64,000 bases of DNA from Massilia phosphatilytica (GTDB lineage Bacteria; Pseudomonadota; Gammaproteobacteria; Burkholderiales; Burkholderiaceae_D): assembly GCF_002968015.1 (NCBI RefSeq), contig NZ_PUIP01000005.1, forward strand, positions 186,001 to 250,000. Reading direction: 5' to 3'. The notes beneath the pieces are model-generated. The model saw nothing but the letters and a program-made list of their open reading frames with translations. It made no database searches and was not told where the DNA came from. Positions within the stretch are counted from its first letter, which is position 1. Each line of letters opens with the position of its first letter. This document shows positions 50,326-59,000 of this stretch, piece by piece. Position numbers and translations under genes: made by a program.

Positions 50326-52722
50326 TCAATGGGCGAGAATGCCGGGCGCCTGCACGGGCTTACGGCGCGGGAAAAGGCGTTCCAGCCACACCGCGAACGC
50401 GGGCAACGCCGTCATCGCCATCACCATGTTGATCATGAACATGAAGGCAAGCAGCTTGCCCATGTCGGCCTGGAACTTCAGGTCGGAGAACGCCCAGGTG
50501 GCGACGCCGATCGCGAGCGTAATCGCGGTGAAAATCGTCGCGGTGCCGACTTCGAGGATCGAGTGCTCGATGGCCTTGACGATGTCCAGCCCCTGCGACA
50601 GGTGCAATTGCAGGCGGTTGTAGATGTAGAACGCGTAGTCGACACCGATGCCGACCGCCAGCACCATCACCGGCAACGTGGCCACCGTCAGGCCGATGCC
50701 TTCCACTTTCATGAACCAGTAGCCGATGAACGTGCCGACCGTCAGCGGCAGGCAGCACGCCAGCACGGCGCGGAAGTCGCGATAGACGACCGCGACGAGG
50801 ATCACGATGGCGGCGTACACGTACAGCATCATCGGCAGCTCGCTGTGCTCGACTTCCTCGTTGACGGCGGCCAGCGCGCCCGCGTTGCCCGACGCGAGAC
50901 GGATCGTCACGCCCGGCAGAACGTTCGCCTGGCGGAACTGTTTCACCGCCGCGATCACGCGGTTGATCGTCGTGGCCTTGTGGTCGGCGAGGAACAGGTG
51001 CACGGCCGTCATACTGCAATCCTTGGTCATGAAGCCGCGCACCCGGCCGATCTCGGTCGACAGCGACGCATAATTGGCCGGGTCGATCGGCACGACGGCC
51101 ATCTTCGGATTGCCCTCGTTATAGCCCTCGTTGTAGCTGCGCAGCTGGCCCGCGTACGAGCTCACCGACAGCACGCCGGGCGTGTGCTGCAGCGCCCACA
51201 CGAACTTGTCCTGGTAGGAACCGATGGCGACGTTCTCGCAGGAGCCCGGCGGCGCCTCGAAGATCACCGTCAGCCAGTCGAGGCCCGTGTCGTAGCCGGT
51301 CGAGATGGCGACGGCATCCTGGTTGAAACGCGCTTCCGGACGCAGCTCCGGCGCACCCGGCTGCAGCGTGCCGATCACGCGGTCGCGGCTCTCCCAGGCG
51401 GCGAGGCCGAACACGCCTGCCGTGATCAGGATGACGACGAGCGCGTTGCGCGGCGCGGCCACGCGCGCCAGCGTACGGAGCCAGTTCGAACGCTTTTCGC
51501 GCTGCTGGAGGGCCTTCTGCGCGTATTCCTTGGTGAACGTGAAGTACGACGCGGCGATCGGCAGCATGGCGAGGTTCGTCGTGATCTTGAAGAACACGCC
51601 CAACGAGGCCGTGATCGCCAATTCGCGCACCATCGGGATCGGGATCAGGATCAGCGTGATGAACGAAACGAACGCCGTCACCAGCGCCAGCACGCCGGGG
51701 ATCAGCAGACCCGTGAAGCTGGCGCGCGCGGCCTGTTCCGTCGTCTTGCCGTGCGAAAGTTCGCGCATGATGAAGTTGATCTGCTGGACGCCGTGCGATA
51801 CGCCGATGGCGAACACGAGGAACGGCACCAGCACGCCGAGCGGATCGAGGCCGAAGCCGAGCAGCTTCAGCGCGCCGAACTGCCACACGAGCGACGTCAG
51901 CGAGCAGACGATGGGCAGCAACGTGAAGCGCACGGAGCGGCAGTACCAGTACACGGCCAGCGCGGTCAGCAGCAGCGCGACGACGCAGAACTGCAGCACC
52001 GACTGGGCGCCGTCGGCGATGTCGCCGATCTGCTTGGCGAAGCCGATGATCTGGATCTCGAATTCCTTGTCCTCGAATTTTTTCCGCAGCTGCGCCTCCA
52101 GCAGGTGGTTGTACTGGACGTAGTCGATCTTGTTGCCGTCCTTGTCGACCTCGGACAGCTCGGCGATGATCATCGCGCTGGTCTGGTCGCGCGACACCAG
52201 CGTGCCGACGAAGCCGCCCTGGTTCGTCGAGCGCTGGATGTCGGCGATGAGCTCTGGCGTGAGCTGTTCCGGCGTGATCGTCCCGGCGATCACGGGGTCG
52301 GCCCGAAAACCCTCCTCCGTGATCTCGTTGACGAAGCTGTTCGGCGTCCACAGCGACTGCACGCCGAGGCGGTCGATGCCCGGCAGGTACGTGACGGCCT
52401 GGGTCACGTCGAACAGGCGCTTCAGGCCCGCGGCGGTCCAGATCGTCCCGTGGCGCGACTTGACGACGACGTTCAGGCGGTTCGCGCCGAGTACGTCGTT
52501 GCGGTACTTCTGGAACGTGGTGATGTATTCATGGCCGATCGGCAGCTGCTTCTCGAAGCCGGCTTCCATGCGCAGCTGCACGGCGAAAAAGGCCATCGCC
52601 GCCGTGAAGAGGGCAAGCCAGACGAGGAACGGTGTGCGCCAGCGGAAGCAGGCGTCTTCGAGGGATTTCAGGAGCCGCGGCAGGCGGCCTTGCTTCTCGG
52701 GGGCGCTGATGGAAGTTGACAC
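50326..52722 (-). CDS. RND/MMPL-family transporter
   Basis: A 798-residue inner-membrane protein of two similar halves: membrane helix 1 near 28-48, a large periplasmic domain to about 230, five helices (about 235-405, with FAIGVSHGVQQINFIMREL), helix 7 near 425, a second periplasmic domain and a last helix bundle (about 625-785) containing LAVGIGVDYAFYIYNRL. The layout is that of MMPL/SecD-like RND proteins that move lipids or hydrophobic compounds. A GTG at 52722 is the start. It lies 63 bp after DUF1302 and 13 bp before YCF48 in one operon. Direction of transport (uptake versus export) is unknown. Confidence 0.9.
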   Translation of the reverse strand: MSTSISAPEKQGRLPRLLKSLEDACFRWRTPFLVWLALFTAAMAFFAVQLRMEAGFEKQLPIGHEYITTFQKYRNDVLGANRLNVVVKSRHGTIWTAAGLKRLFDVTQAVTYLPGIDRLGVQSLWTPNSFVNEITEEGFRADPVIAGTITPEQLTPELIADIQRSTNQGGFVGTLVSRDQTSAMIIAELSEVDKDGNKIDYVQYNHLLEAQLRKKFEDKEFEIQIIGFAKQIGDIADGAQSVLQFCVVALLLTALAVYWYCRSVRFTLLPIVCSLTSLVWQFGALKLLGFGLDPLGVLVPFLVFAIGVSHGVQQINFIMRELSHGKTTEQAARASFTGLLIPGVLALVTAFVSFITLILIPIPMVRELAITASLGVFFKITTNLAMLPIAASYFTFTKEYAQKALQQREKRSNWLRTLARVAAPRNALVVILITAGVFGLAAWESRDRVIGTLQPGAPELRPEARFNQDAVAISTGYDTGLDWLTVIFEAPPGSCENVAIGSYQDKFVWALQHTPGVLSVSSYAGQLRSYNEGYNEGNPKMAVVPIDPANYASLSTEIGRVRGFMTKDCSMTAVHLFLADHKATTINRVIAAVKQFRQANVLPGVTIRLASGNAGALAAVNEEVEHSELPMMLYVYAAIVILVAVVYRDFRAVLACCLPLTVGTFIGYWFMKVEGIGLTVATLPVMVLAVGIGVDYAFYIYNRLQLHLSQGLDIVKAIEHSILEVGTATIFTAITLAIGVATWAFSDLKFQADMGKLLAFMFMINMVMAMTALPAFAVWLERLFPRRKPVQAPGILAH

Positions 52723-52753
52723 GATGAGATTCCGTTACGGTGAAAGCGGGAAC

Positions 52754-52776
52754 GGCCGGCGGAGGTGCCGCCGGCC
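52754..52776 (-). other. Stable intercistronic hairpin between DUF1302 and RND genes
   Basis: GGCCGGCGG (52754-52762) and CCGCCGGCC (52768-52776) form a perfect 9-bp stem with a five-base loop; flanking GGAA/TTCC can extend it. There is no T-run, so it may protect or cut the mRNA and raise DUF1302 output over RND, as is common after an abundant outer-membrane gene. Confidence 0.6.
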
Positions 52777-52785
52777 AGGGTTCCG

Positions 52786-54411
52786 TCAGAAGTTGCGGGA
52801 AACGTAGGCGCCAACGAAGCCGCGGTCGCGCAGCGGCTGGTCGAACACGCGCTCGCCGCCCCAGAAACGGCCGTAGTTCACGGCAAACTGCCACGTGGCG
52901 GGATTGCGCATGAACGTGAGCGTCAGGTTCGCCGACTTGGCGCCGTTCATGAACAGGCCCATGGTGTTCGGCGTACGTCCGTTCACGGCCTGGAAATAGT
53001 AGATCTCGGGAACCACCTGCCAGCCCGGCACGACGGTGCCGTCGTACACCCAGCTGAAGTCCAGGTTATAGCCCCACGACGTCTTCGTGCCCACCGGTTC
53101 CGGCGTGCCCGCCGCATTGAACTCCTGGCCCCAGCCCCACAGGCCGGCTGCCACGGGGTCGGCGCCGTACATCGATTTCAGGTGGGGGTAGCGCACGACG
53201 ACGGCTTCGGCCAGCAGGGTCGCCGTATCGGCGCCGCCCAGCGCCTTCAGGATGCCGCCGTATTCGCTCGGCGTCAGGCTCAGCATCGCGGTACCGTGCC
53301 ACTGGAATTTCTTTTCGTCGACGTAGCAGTTGCCGCGGTTGTAGCTGCAGCCGCTGGCCGCCGGGTTCAGCGCGACCGCATCTTTCGGACGGTACGACAG
53401 CTCGGTGCCGATCGACCAGTCGCCGACCGGGAAGTTGGCACTGATGCCGTACAGCGTGCGGCCTTCCGGATAGACCCACGCGAGGCCGTTCTCGACGCTC
53501 AGCTGCGGCGCCTTGTCGTGGTAGCGCATCGCGTAGAACCCGACGTTCAACGACGTGCCTTCCGGCTGCCAGCGCAGCGACGCGCCGTACTGGCCCCCGT
53601 TCTTCGCCTCCCGGCGCGCGAAGCCGTAGTCGGCATAGCCCTTGCCCAGGCCGTTCGCGGTCGACCAGTAGCTGCCCGTCGGCGGGAAGTAGTTGTCGTT
53701 CCAGTTGGTCTGGACATAGCCCTCGAAGTTCAGGCCGTGGCCGAGGCCCGTGGCGAAGCTGGCGATCGGCGCCGGCAGGAAGACTTCCTTCAGCTGCGTG
53801 CCCGGCTGCGACAGGCGCATGATGTCCTGGGCATTGGTCTGGTTGATCCCGCCCGGCAGGAACAGGCTTTCGCCCCAGCTGATCACCTGGTTGCCGACGC
53901 GGACGCGCGCGCGCTCCTCGCCCAGCGTGAACTCCTTGCTGACCCAGAAGTCGAGCAGGCGCGCCTTGAAGCGCAGGTCGCGCGCCGCCGGATCGGTCAG
54001 CGAGCCGACGCCCGGCGGATTCACCGCGCTGACGTAGTCGGTCGTGCGGGTCGATGCGAAGTCGCGCACCCAGCTGACGCGGCCGAGGAACTTCCAGTCG
54101 TCCGGCAACTTGAGCAGCAGTTCGTGCGTGCCCTTCAGGTACGTCGTGAACGCGTCGCCGCGGTCGTAGTTCAAATCGCCCTGGTCGCCGAGGCCACTGG
54201 TCGGCGCGAGGCAGCCGGCCGGCGCGCCGTCGCCCGTGGCGCCGGCCGTGATCAGCGTGCAGGCCTGCTTCTGGGCGCGGATGCCGATGCCGGCCGTGAC
54301 CGTCGAGTCGAAGGAGCCGGAGATCGATCCGGACTGGAAGGTATCCGCCTGCGCCGCACCGGCCCAGGCAAGGAACACGGCGAGCGCCGCACGCGTATGT
54401 TTGGTTGTCAT
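52786..54411 (-). CDS. DUF1302 outer-membrane beta-barrel protein
   Basis: A 541-residue exported protein with signal peptide (AALAVFLAWAGAAQA, cut near 22). Conserved features: GSFDSTVTAGIGIRAQ start, NYDRGDAFTTYLKGTHELLLKL, RVRVGNQVISWGES and final strands ending in YVSRNF. DUF1302 proteins are predicted outer-membrane barrels, usually found with DUF1329 and an RND transporter. It opens the operon DUF1302-RND-YCF48-aldehyde dehydrogenase, driven by shared element E. It probably lets a hydrophobic substrate through the outer membrane. The partner DUF1329 is on another transcript with the same element, suggesting matched expression. Confidence 0.9.
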   Translation of the reverse strand: MTTKHTRAALAVFLAWAGAAQADTFQSGSISGSFDSTVTAGIGIRAQKQACTLITAGATGDGAPAGCLAPTSGLGDQGDLNYDRGDAFTTYLKGTHELLLKLPDDWKFLGRVSWVRDFASTRTTDYVSAVNPPGVGSLTDPAARDLRFKARLLDFWVSKEFTLGEERARVRVGNQVISWGESLFLPGGINQTNAQDIMRLSQPGTQLKEVFLPAPIASFATGLGHGLNFEGYVQTNWNDNYFPPTGSYWSTANGLGKGYADYGFARREAKNGGQYGASLRWQPEGTSLNVGFYAMRYHDKAPQLSVENGLAWVYPEGRTLYGISANFPVGDWSIGTELSYRPKDAVALNPAASGCSYNRGNCYVDEKKFQWHGTAMLSLTPSEYGGILKALGGADTATLLAEAVVVRYPHLKSMYGADPVAAGLWGWGQEFNAAGTPEPVGTKTSWGYNLDFSWVYDGTVVPGWQVVPEIYYFQAVNGRTPNTMGLFMNGAKSANLTLTFMRNPATWQFAVNYGRFWGGERVFDQPLRDRGFVGAYVSRNF

Positions 54412-54473
54412 CCTGTTTCCCGTCTTGTTATGAATCGCTGTCGATGCCGGCGTGATGCCGGGGGGTACGATGC

Positions 54474-54517
54474 ATCCTAATCGGGGTGTTTCGGCGGCCG
54501 GTATCGAAAACTGGCAA
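54474..54517 (-). promoter_or_regulatory. Shared element E and -10 box, DUF1302 operon promoter
   Basis: Minus strand: TTGCCAGTTTTCGATA (54517-54502), 22 bp, then TAGGAT (54479-54474), 62 bp before the DUF1302 ATG. It agrees fully with the consensus. Confidence 0.8.
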
Positions 54518-54554
54518 TTCGAACGGAGGCCCGAGCTTCCGCGACAGCTCGCGT

Positions 54555-55105
54555 CCCGTACTGGACGCCGCGACCATCGCTGCCAACCAGCGCGGCATCA
54601 CTAACGCGTTCGTGCGCTACCTCGGCGCGGACGTGCCCGTGGTCGACAATGCCGACTGGCTCGATGGCCTCGGCTACCTGGAGTTCCTGCGCAACGTCGG
54701 GCGCCGCTTCAGCGTCAACCGCATGCTCACGTTCGACGCCATCCGCACGCGCCTCGAACACTCGTTGTCGTTCCTGGAATTCGGCTACACGCTGCTGCAG
54801 GCCTACGACTTCGTCGAGCTGGCAGGGCGCCACGGTTGCACGCTGCAGATCGGCGGCGCCGACCAGTGGGCCAACATCATCAATGGCGTCGACCTGGGCC
54901 GGCGCCAGCAGGGTCTCGAGCTGTTCGGCCTGACGCTGCCGCTGCTGGCGACGAGCGACGGCCGCAAGATGGGCAAGTCGACGAACGGCGCCGTCTGGCT
55001 CAACGCCGACCGCCTGGCACCGTTCAGGCGTTGGCCCGCGAAGCGGCGCAATGGCAGCTGTCGGCGGGGCGCAAGCACCACGCGCGCATCGTGCTGGCCG
55101 GCTAG
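54555..55105 (+). pseudogene. Truncated tyrosyl-tRNA synthetase remnant
   Basis: A plus-strand frame encodes the middle of a bacterial Tyr[78 protein letters not shown], and the KMSKS-type loop [19 protein letters not shown]. The N-terminal part with the HIGH motif is absent, and after about base 55015 the frame is lost; another frame gives [16 protein letters not shown] and a stop at 55105, which may be a piece of the C-terminal region. No start codon or ribosome site fits. It fills the gap between the LuxR-type promoter E and the porin gene. An intact tyrS must exist elsewhere. It cannot be active. Confidence 0.75.
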
Positions 55106-56115
55106 AACACGTGGCGCACGCCCAGCACGAATGAACGGGGGTCGTCGCCCCCGGCGACCGCCAGGGCGGCACCCGTATTGCCGTTGATGCCGAACCGGGA
55201 ACGCGTCTCGTTGCGGATAGTCGCGGCGCCGGCGTACAGCGTCGAGCGCTTCGACAGGTTGTAGTCGTAGCGGATGCTGAATGCGGTCGCGTCGCTGTCT
55301 GCCACGCTGCGGTTGCGCAAGCGGCCCGCATCAAACAGCAGCGATCCCGGTCCGACCGGAATCATGAGGCCCAGTTCCAGCGCGTCGTTGCGGGCCGCGT
55401 CGGCATCGTCCCGGCGCGACTGGGCCAGCACGCTCGCTTTCACGGCGCCGAACGCATAACTTGCGCCGGCGGCGTAGAAGCGATCGGTGTTGGCCGCGGT
55501 CGTCTTGCGCGTCTCGATGGCGGCGTTGGCGGAGAAGGCGCCATGGTCGTACTGCAGCGACGCGCTGTGGATGTTCCCGATATGGCTGCCAGGCTGCGCG
55601 GTGTTTTCGCCCAGGCCCGCCAGCGCGCGCACCTTGAATCCGCCAATCGACGGGGACGCGTAGCTGACCGAATTGTTCACCCGAAGTACTGAATTATCGG
55701 TGAAGTAGTTGGATGCGTTCCCCCAGCCCATGCCGCCGCCGAGGCCATAGGTCACGAGCGTGAAGAACAGCGGCGAATAATGGCGGCCGAGCGTGACGTC
55801 GCCGGCGCGCGTCGCCAGGCCCACCCACGCCTGGCGCCCGAACAGCAGCCCGCCCTGCCCCGACGTGCCGTCGTCGACATTGATACCCGATTCCAGCATG
55901 AAGATGGCGCGGTTGCCGCCCCCGAGCTCCTCGCTGCCGCGGAATCCCAGGCGCGAACCCGAGACGCCGCCGCTCTGGACGCGGGTGGCGCCCGTCGCGC
56001 CGGCCGTCGCGTGATCCAGATACGTGTCCAGCACGCCGAACACGGTGACGTTGTCCTGGGCCGCGGCCGACGCCGCCGCACACAGCGCCAGGATGGACGC
56101 GCACGCCCGCTTCAT
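55102..56115 (-). CDS. Gram-negative porin (type 4, Burkholderiales style)
   Basis: A 337-residue trimeric porin-type barrel with signal peptide ([20 protein letters not shown]). Typical motifs: [50 protein letters not shown] and the C-terminal [11 protein letters not shown] ending in phenylalanine. This is the OmpC-like family 4 porin of betaproteobacteria. Its start overlaps the MFS stop (ATGA), so it is on the same transcript as the transporter and probably serves uptake for the hpa pathway. A long upstream in-frame extension overlaps the MFS gene and is rejected. Confidence 0.92.
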   Translation of the reverse strand: MKRACASILALCAAASAAAQDNVTVFGVLDTYLDHATAGATGATRVQSGGVSGSRLGFRGSEELGGGNRAIFMLESGINVDDGTSGQGGLLFGRQAWVGLATRAGDVTLGRHYSPLFFTLVTYGLGGGMGWGNASNYFTDNSVLRVNNSVSYASPSIGGFKVRALAGLGENTAQPGSHIGNIHSASLQYDHGAFSANAAIETRKTTAANTDRFYAAGASYAFGAVKASVLAQSRRDDADAARNDALELGLMIPVGPGSLLFDAGRLRNRSVADSDATAFSIRYDYNLSKRSTLYAGAATIRNETRSRFGINGNTGAALAVAGGDDPRSFVLGVRHVF

Positions 56116-57434
56116 TGCGCCGTCCCTTGGGGGCGGTTGCGCACGGCGGCCAGCAGGACGAACACGCTCAGCACGATCAGGGCGCCGAGGATGTACAACG
56201 CGTCGTCCATGCTGCCGGTGGCCGTCTTGATCCGGCCGATGGCCCACGGGCTCACGATGCCGCTGGTAATGCCGACGCTGCTGATCACGGCGATGCCGCC
56301 GGCGCGCGCCTCGGCCGACAGGTACGTCGTCGGGATCGCCCAGAAGATCGGCAATGCCGCGAACAGCAGTACCGTCGCCGTCGACAGCAGGGCCAGGGCG
56401 GCCACGAGGCTGGCCGGATGCGTCGTCAGCGCCACCAGGGCGATGGCGCCGCCCGTCGCGCAGATGGCGAAGTAGCGGGGATGGCTCGCCCTGCGGTCGG
56501 CCCGGCGCGCGATGATCAGCAGGCCGATGGCACCGATCGCATTCGGGATCACGGAGTACAGGCTGACCTGTACCACGTCGCTGACGCCGAAGTCGCGGAT
56601 CATCAGCGGCATCCAGAAATTCAGCGTGAGCGTCGCGGCGGTCATCGCAAAGTAGACGATGGCGAACACGTAGACGCGCGGGTTGCGCAGGCCGGCCGCC
56701 GATACGTGGCCGGTACGGGTCCCGCCGTCGCCCAGGTCCGCCGCCAGCCGCGCCTTCTCGGCGGCGCTGAGCCAGGCGACGTCGCGGGGATGGTCCTGCA
56801 GCCAGAAGTGGCCGACGACGGCCAGTGCCAGCGCGGGCGCGCCTTCGATGACGAACATCCACTGCCAGCCTTTCATGCCCAGCACGCCGGCCATGTCGCG
56901 CATGATCCAGCCGGACAGCAGGCCGCCCAGCACGCCGGCCACCATCACGCCGGCGAAGAAGATCGACATCACGGACGCGCGCCGCCGCGCCGGGAACCAG
57001 TACGTCAGGTACAGCACGATACCGGGGAAGAACCCGGCCTCGAACACGCCCAGCAGGAAGCGCAGGACGTAGAACTGGTTGGGTGTCGCCACGAACATCA
57101 TCACGACGGACGCCGCGCCCCACAGCAGCATGATGCGCACGAAGGACTTGCGCGCGCCGTATTTCGCCAGCAGCAGGTTGCTCGGCACCTCGAACAGCAC
57201 GTAGCCGATGTAGAACACCCCTGCGCCCAGGCCGTACATCGCGTCCGTGAAGCCGAGATCCTGCTTCAGCTGGAGCTGGGCGAAGCCGATGTTGATGCGG
57301 TCCAGGAAGGACACGACGTAGCAGATGAACAGGAAGGGAATGATGCGGCGGGATATCTTGCGGTAGAGGGCGTCGTCGGTGCCGTCGGCGGTCGCGGACG
57401 GCACCCCGTTCGCTCGGGTGGTAGCGTTGTACAT
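56112..57434 (-). CDS. MFS transporter, aromatic-acid/phthalate-permease type
   Basis: A 440-residue 12-helix permease of the anion:cation symporter (ACS) branch: RRIIPFLFICYVVSFLDRINIGFAQL at helix 1, LGAGVFYIGYVLFEVPSNLLLAKYGAR, FLLGVFEAGFFPGIVLYLTYWFPARRR and the matching second half from about residue 245. ACS members carry 4-hydroxyphenylacetate, phthalate or tartrate. Adjacent to the hpa genes, uptake of 4-hydroxyphenylacetate or homoprotocatechuate is likely (as for HpaX; inference). GGAGACACGC precedes the ATG. The gap to the preceding dehydrogenase is 101 bp and holds direct repeats. Confidence 0.9.
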   Translation of the reverse strand: MYNATTRANGVPSATADGTDDALYRKISRRIIPFLFICYVVSFLDRINIGFAQLQLKQDLGFTDAMYGLGAGVFYIGYVLFEVPSNLLLAKYGARKSFVRIMLLWGAASVVMMFVATPNQFYVLRFLLGVFEAGFFPGIVLYLTYWFPARRRASVMSIFFAGVMVAGVLGGLLSGWIMRDMAGVLGMKGWQWMFVIEGAPALALAVVGHFWLQDHPRDVAWLSAAEKARLAADLGDGGTRTGHVSAAGLRNPRVYVFAIVYFAMTAATLTLNFWMPLMIRDFGVSDVVQVSLYSVIPNAIGAIGLLIIARRADRRASHPRYFAICATGGAIALVALTTHPASLVAALALLSTATVLLFAALPIFWAIPTTYLSAEARAGGIAVISSVGITSGIVSPWAIGRIKTATGSMDDALYILGALIVLSVFVLLAAVRNRPQGTAQ

Positions 57435-57493
57435 GCGTGTCTCCAGATATTGTTATGTGATCGATGGTAGGAGCGCACGAGGTATGCCGCAAT

Positions 57494-57511
57494 CTCATAC
57501 CGCTCATACCG
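57494..57511. repeat. Tandem CTCATACCG repeats upstream of the MFS gene
   Basis: CTCATACCG occurs twice back to back (57494-57502, 57503-57511); GGTATG at 57481 lies nearby in the opposite sense. This patch in the 101-bp gap may bind a regulator of transporter expression. The unit length of 9 bp is close to one helical turn. Confidence 0.5.
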
Positions 57512-57535
57512 GTTATGAATGGCGTGAGTGAAGGA

Positions 57536-58990
57536 TCAAAGTCCTCCCATGGCGACGTACTTGAGTTCCATGTACTCGTCGAGCCCGTGGCGCGATCCCT
57601 CGCGGCCGATGCCGGACGACTTGACGCCGCCGAACGGCGCGACCTCGGTCGAGATCAGGCCCGTGTTCACGCCGACCATGCCGTATTCCAGGCGCCGCGA
57701 CACGCGCCAGGCGCGCGCGTGATCGGTCGTGTAGAAGTACGCGGCCAGGCCGTATTCGGTGTCGTTGGCCAGTGCAATGGCGTCGGCTTCGTCCTTGAAG
57801 CGGAACAGCGGCGCCACCGGGCCGAAGATCTCGTCCTTCGCCACCGCCATGGCTTGCGTGGCATCGGCCAGCACGGTCGGCTCGTACCAGCTCCGGCCCA
57901 GGACATGACGACGGCCTCCTGCCAGCACGCGCGCGCCCTTGGCGACGGCATCGTCGACGAGCTCCCCGACCTTGGTCACTGCAGCGTCGTCGATCAGCGG
58001 ACCGACCGTCACGCCCGCGTCGCGGCCATTGCCGACCTTGAGCAGCCCGACGGCGGCGGCCAGCTTCTCCGCAAAACGGTCGTAGATGCCGTCCTGCACG
58101 AGGAAGCGGTTGCTGCACACGCAGGTCTGGCCGGCGTTGCGGTACTTGGACGCGATGGCACCGGCGACCGCCGCATCGATATCGGCGTCGTCGAACACGA
58201 TGAAGGGCGCGTTGCCGCCCAGTTCCAGGGACAGCTTCTTGACCGTATCCGCGCATTGCCGCATCAGGTGGATGCCTATCGGCGTCGAGCCCGTGAAACT
58301 CAGCTTGCGCACGACGGGGCTCGCCGACATCGCGCCGCCGATGGCGCTCGCCTTGCCTGTTACGACACTGAAAACGCCGGGCGGCACGCCCGCACGCACG
58401 GCCAGTTCGGCCAGCGCCAGCGCCGACAGCGGCGTCTGTTGCGCGGGTTTGAGGACAATCGTGCAGCCGGCGGCCAGCGCCGGGGCAACCTTGCGCGTGA
58501 CCATCGCCGCCGGGAAGTTCCAGGGGGTGATGGCGGCGCACACGCCTACCGGTTCGCGCGTGACGACCAGCTGGCGGTCGCGTGCCGGCGACGGGATCAC
58601 TTCGCCGTACGCGCGCCGGGCTTCCTCGGCAAACCATTCGATGTACGCGGCCGCGTAGACGATCTCGCCCAGCGCCTCCGCCAGCGGCTTGCCCTGTTCA
58701 GCCGTCATGATGGCGGCCAGGTCGTCCTGGCTGGCCAGCACGAGGTCGTGCCAGCGGCGCAGGATGCGGGCGCGTTCGGCCGCCGTGGTGTCGCGCCACG
58801 TCTGGAACGCGGCGTCGGCCGCCGCGATCGCGCGCCCGGTCTCGGCGGCCCCACAGAACGGCACATCGGCAATGACGGTGCCGTCGGCCGGGTTGATGAC
58901 GGGCGCGGTCGCGCCTTCGTCGGCGCCCACCCATGCGCCGCCGATGAGGCAGGCCTGACGCAGCAGCGCCGGATCGTTCAGTTCGAGCAT
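57536..58990 (-). CDS. Succinate-semialdehyde dehydrogenase of the hpa operon
   Basis: A 484-residue ALDH of the GabD type: catalytic C290 in RNAGQTCVCSNR, base E256 in LSLELGGNAPFIVFDDADID, and EVAPFGGVKSSGIGREGSRHG near the end. It should oxidise the succinic semialdehyde freed by HpaI to succinate. It lies 10 bp after hpaI and closes the pathway operon before the transporter genes. AAGGAATG precedes the ATG at 58990; the longer frame overlaps hpaI. It is related to, but distinct from, the dehydrogenase at 20444. Confidence 0.9.
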   Translation of the reverse strand: MLELNDPALLRQACLIGGAWVGADEGATAPVINPADGTVIADVPFCGAAETGRAIAAADAAFQTWRDTTAAERARILRRWHDLVLASQDDLAAIMTAEQGKPLAEALGEIVYAAAYIEWFAEEARRAYGEVIPSPARDRQLVVTREPVGVCAAITPWNFPAAMVTRKVAPALAAGCTIVLKPAQQTPLSALALAELAVRAGVPPGVFSVVTGKASAIGGAMSASPVVRKLSFTGSTPIGIHLMRQCADTVKKLSLELGGNAPFIVFDDADIDAAVAGAIASKYRNAGQTCVCSNRFLVQDGIYDRFAEKLAAAVGLLKVGNGRDAGVTVGPLIDDAAVTKVGELVDDAVAKGARVLAGGRRHVLGRSWYEPTVLADATQAMAVAKDEIFGPVAPLFRFKDEADAIALANDTEYGLAAYFYTTDHARAWRVSRRLEYGMVGVNTGLISTEVAPFGGVKSSGIGREGSRHGLDEYMELKYVAMGGL

Positions 58991-59000
58991 GGCATTCCTT

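Noticed and set aside
50224..52719. 831-codon plus-strand frame opposite the RND transporter
   Set aside because: Its composition is that of an antisense frame; the minus strand encodes a clear transporter with membrane helices.
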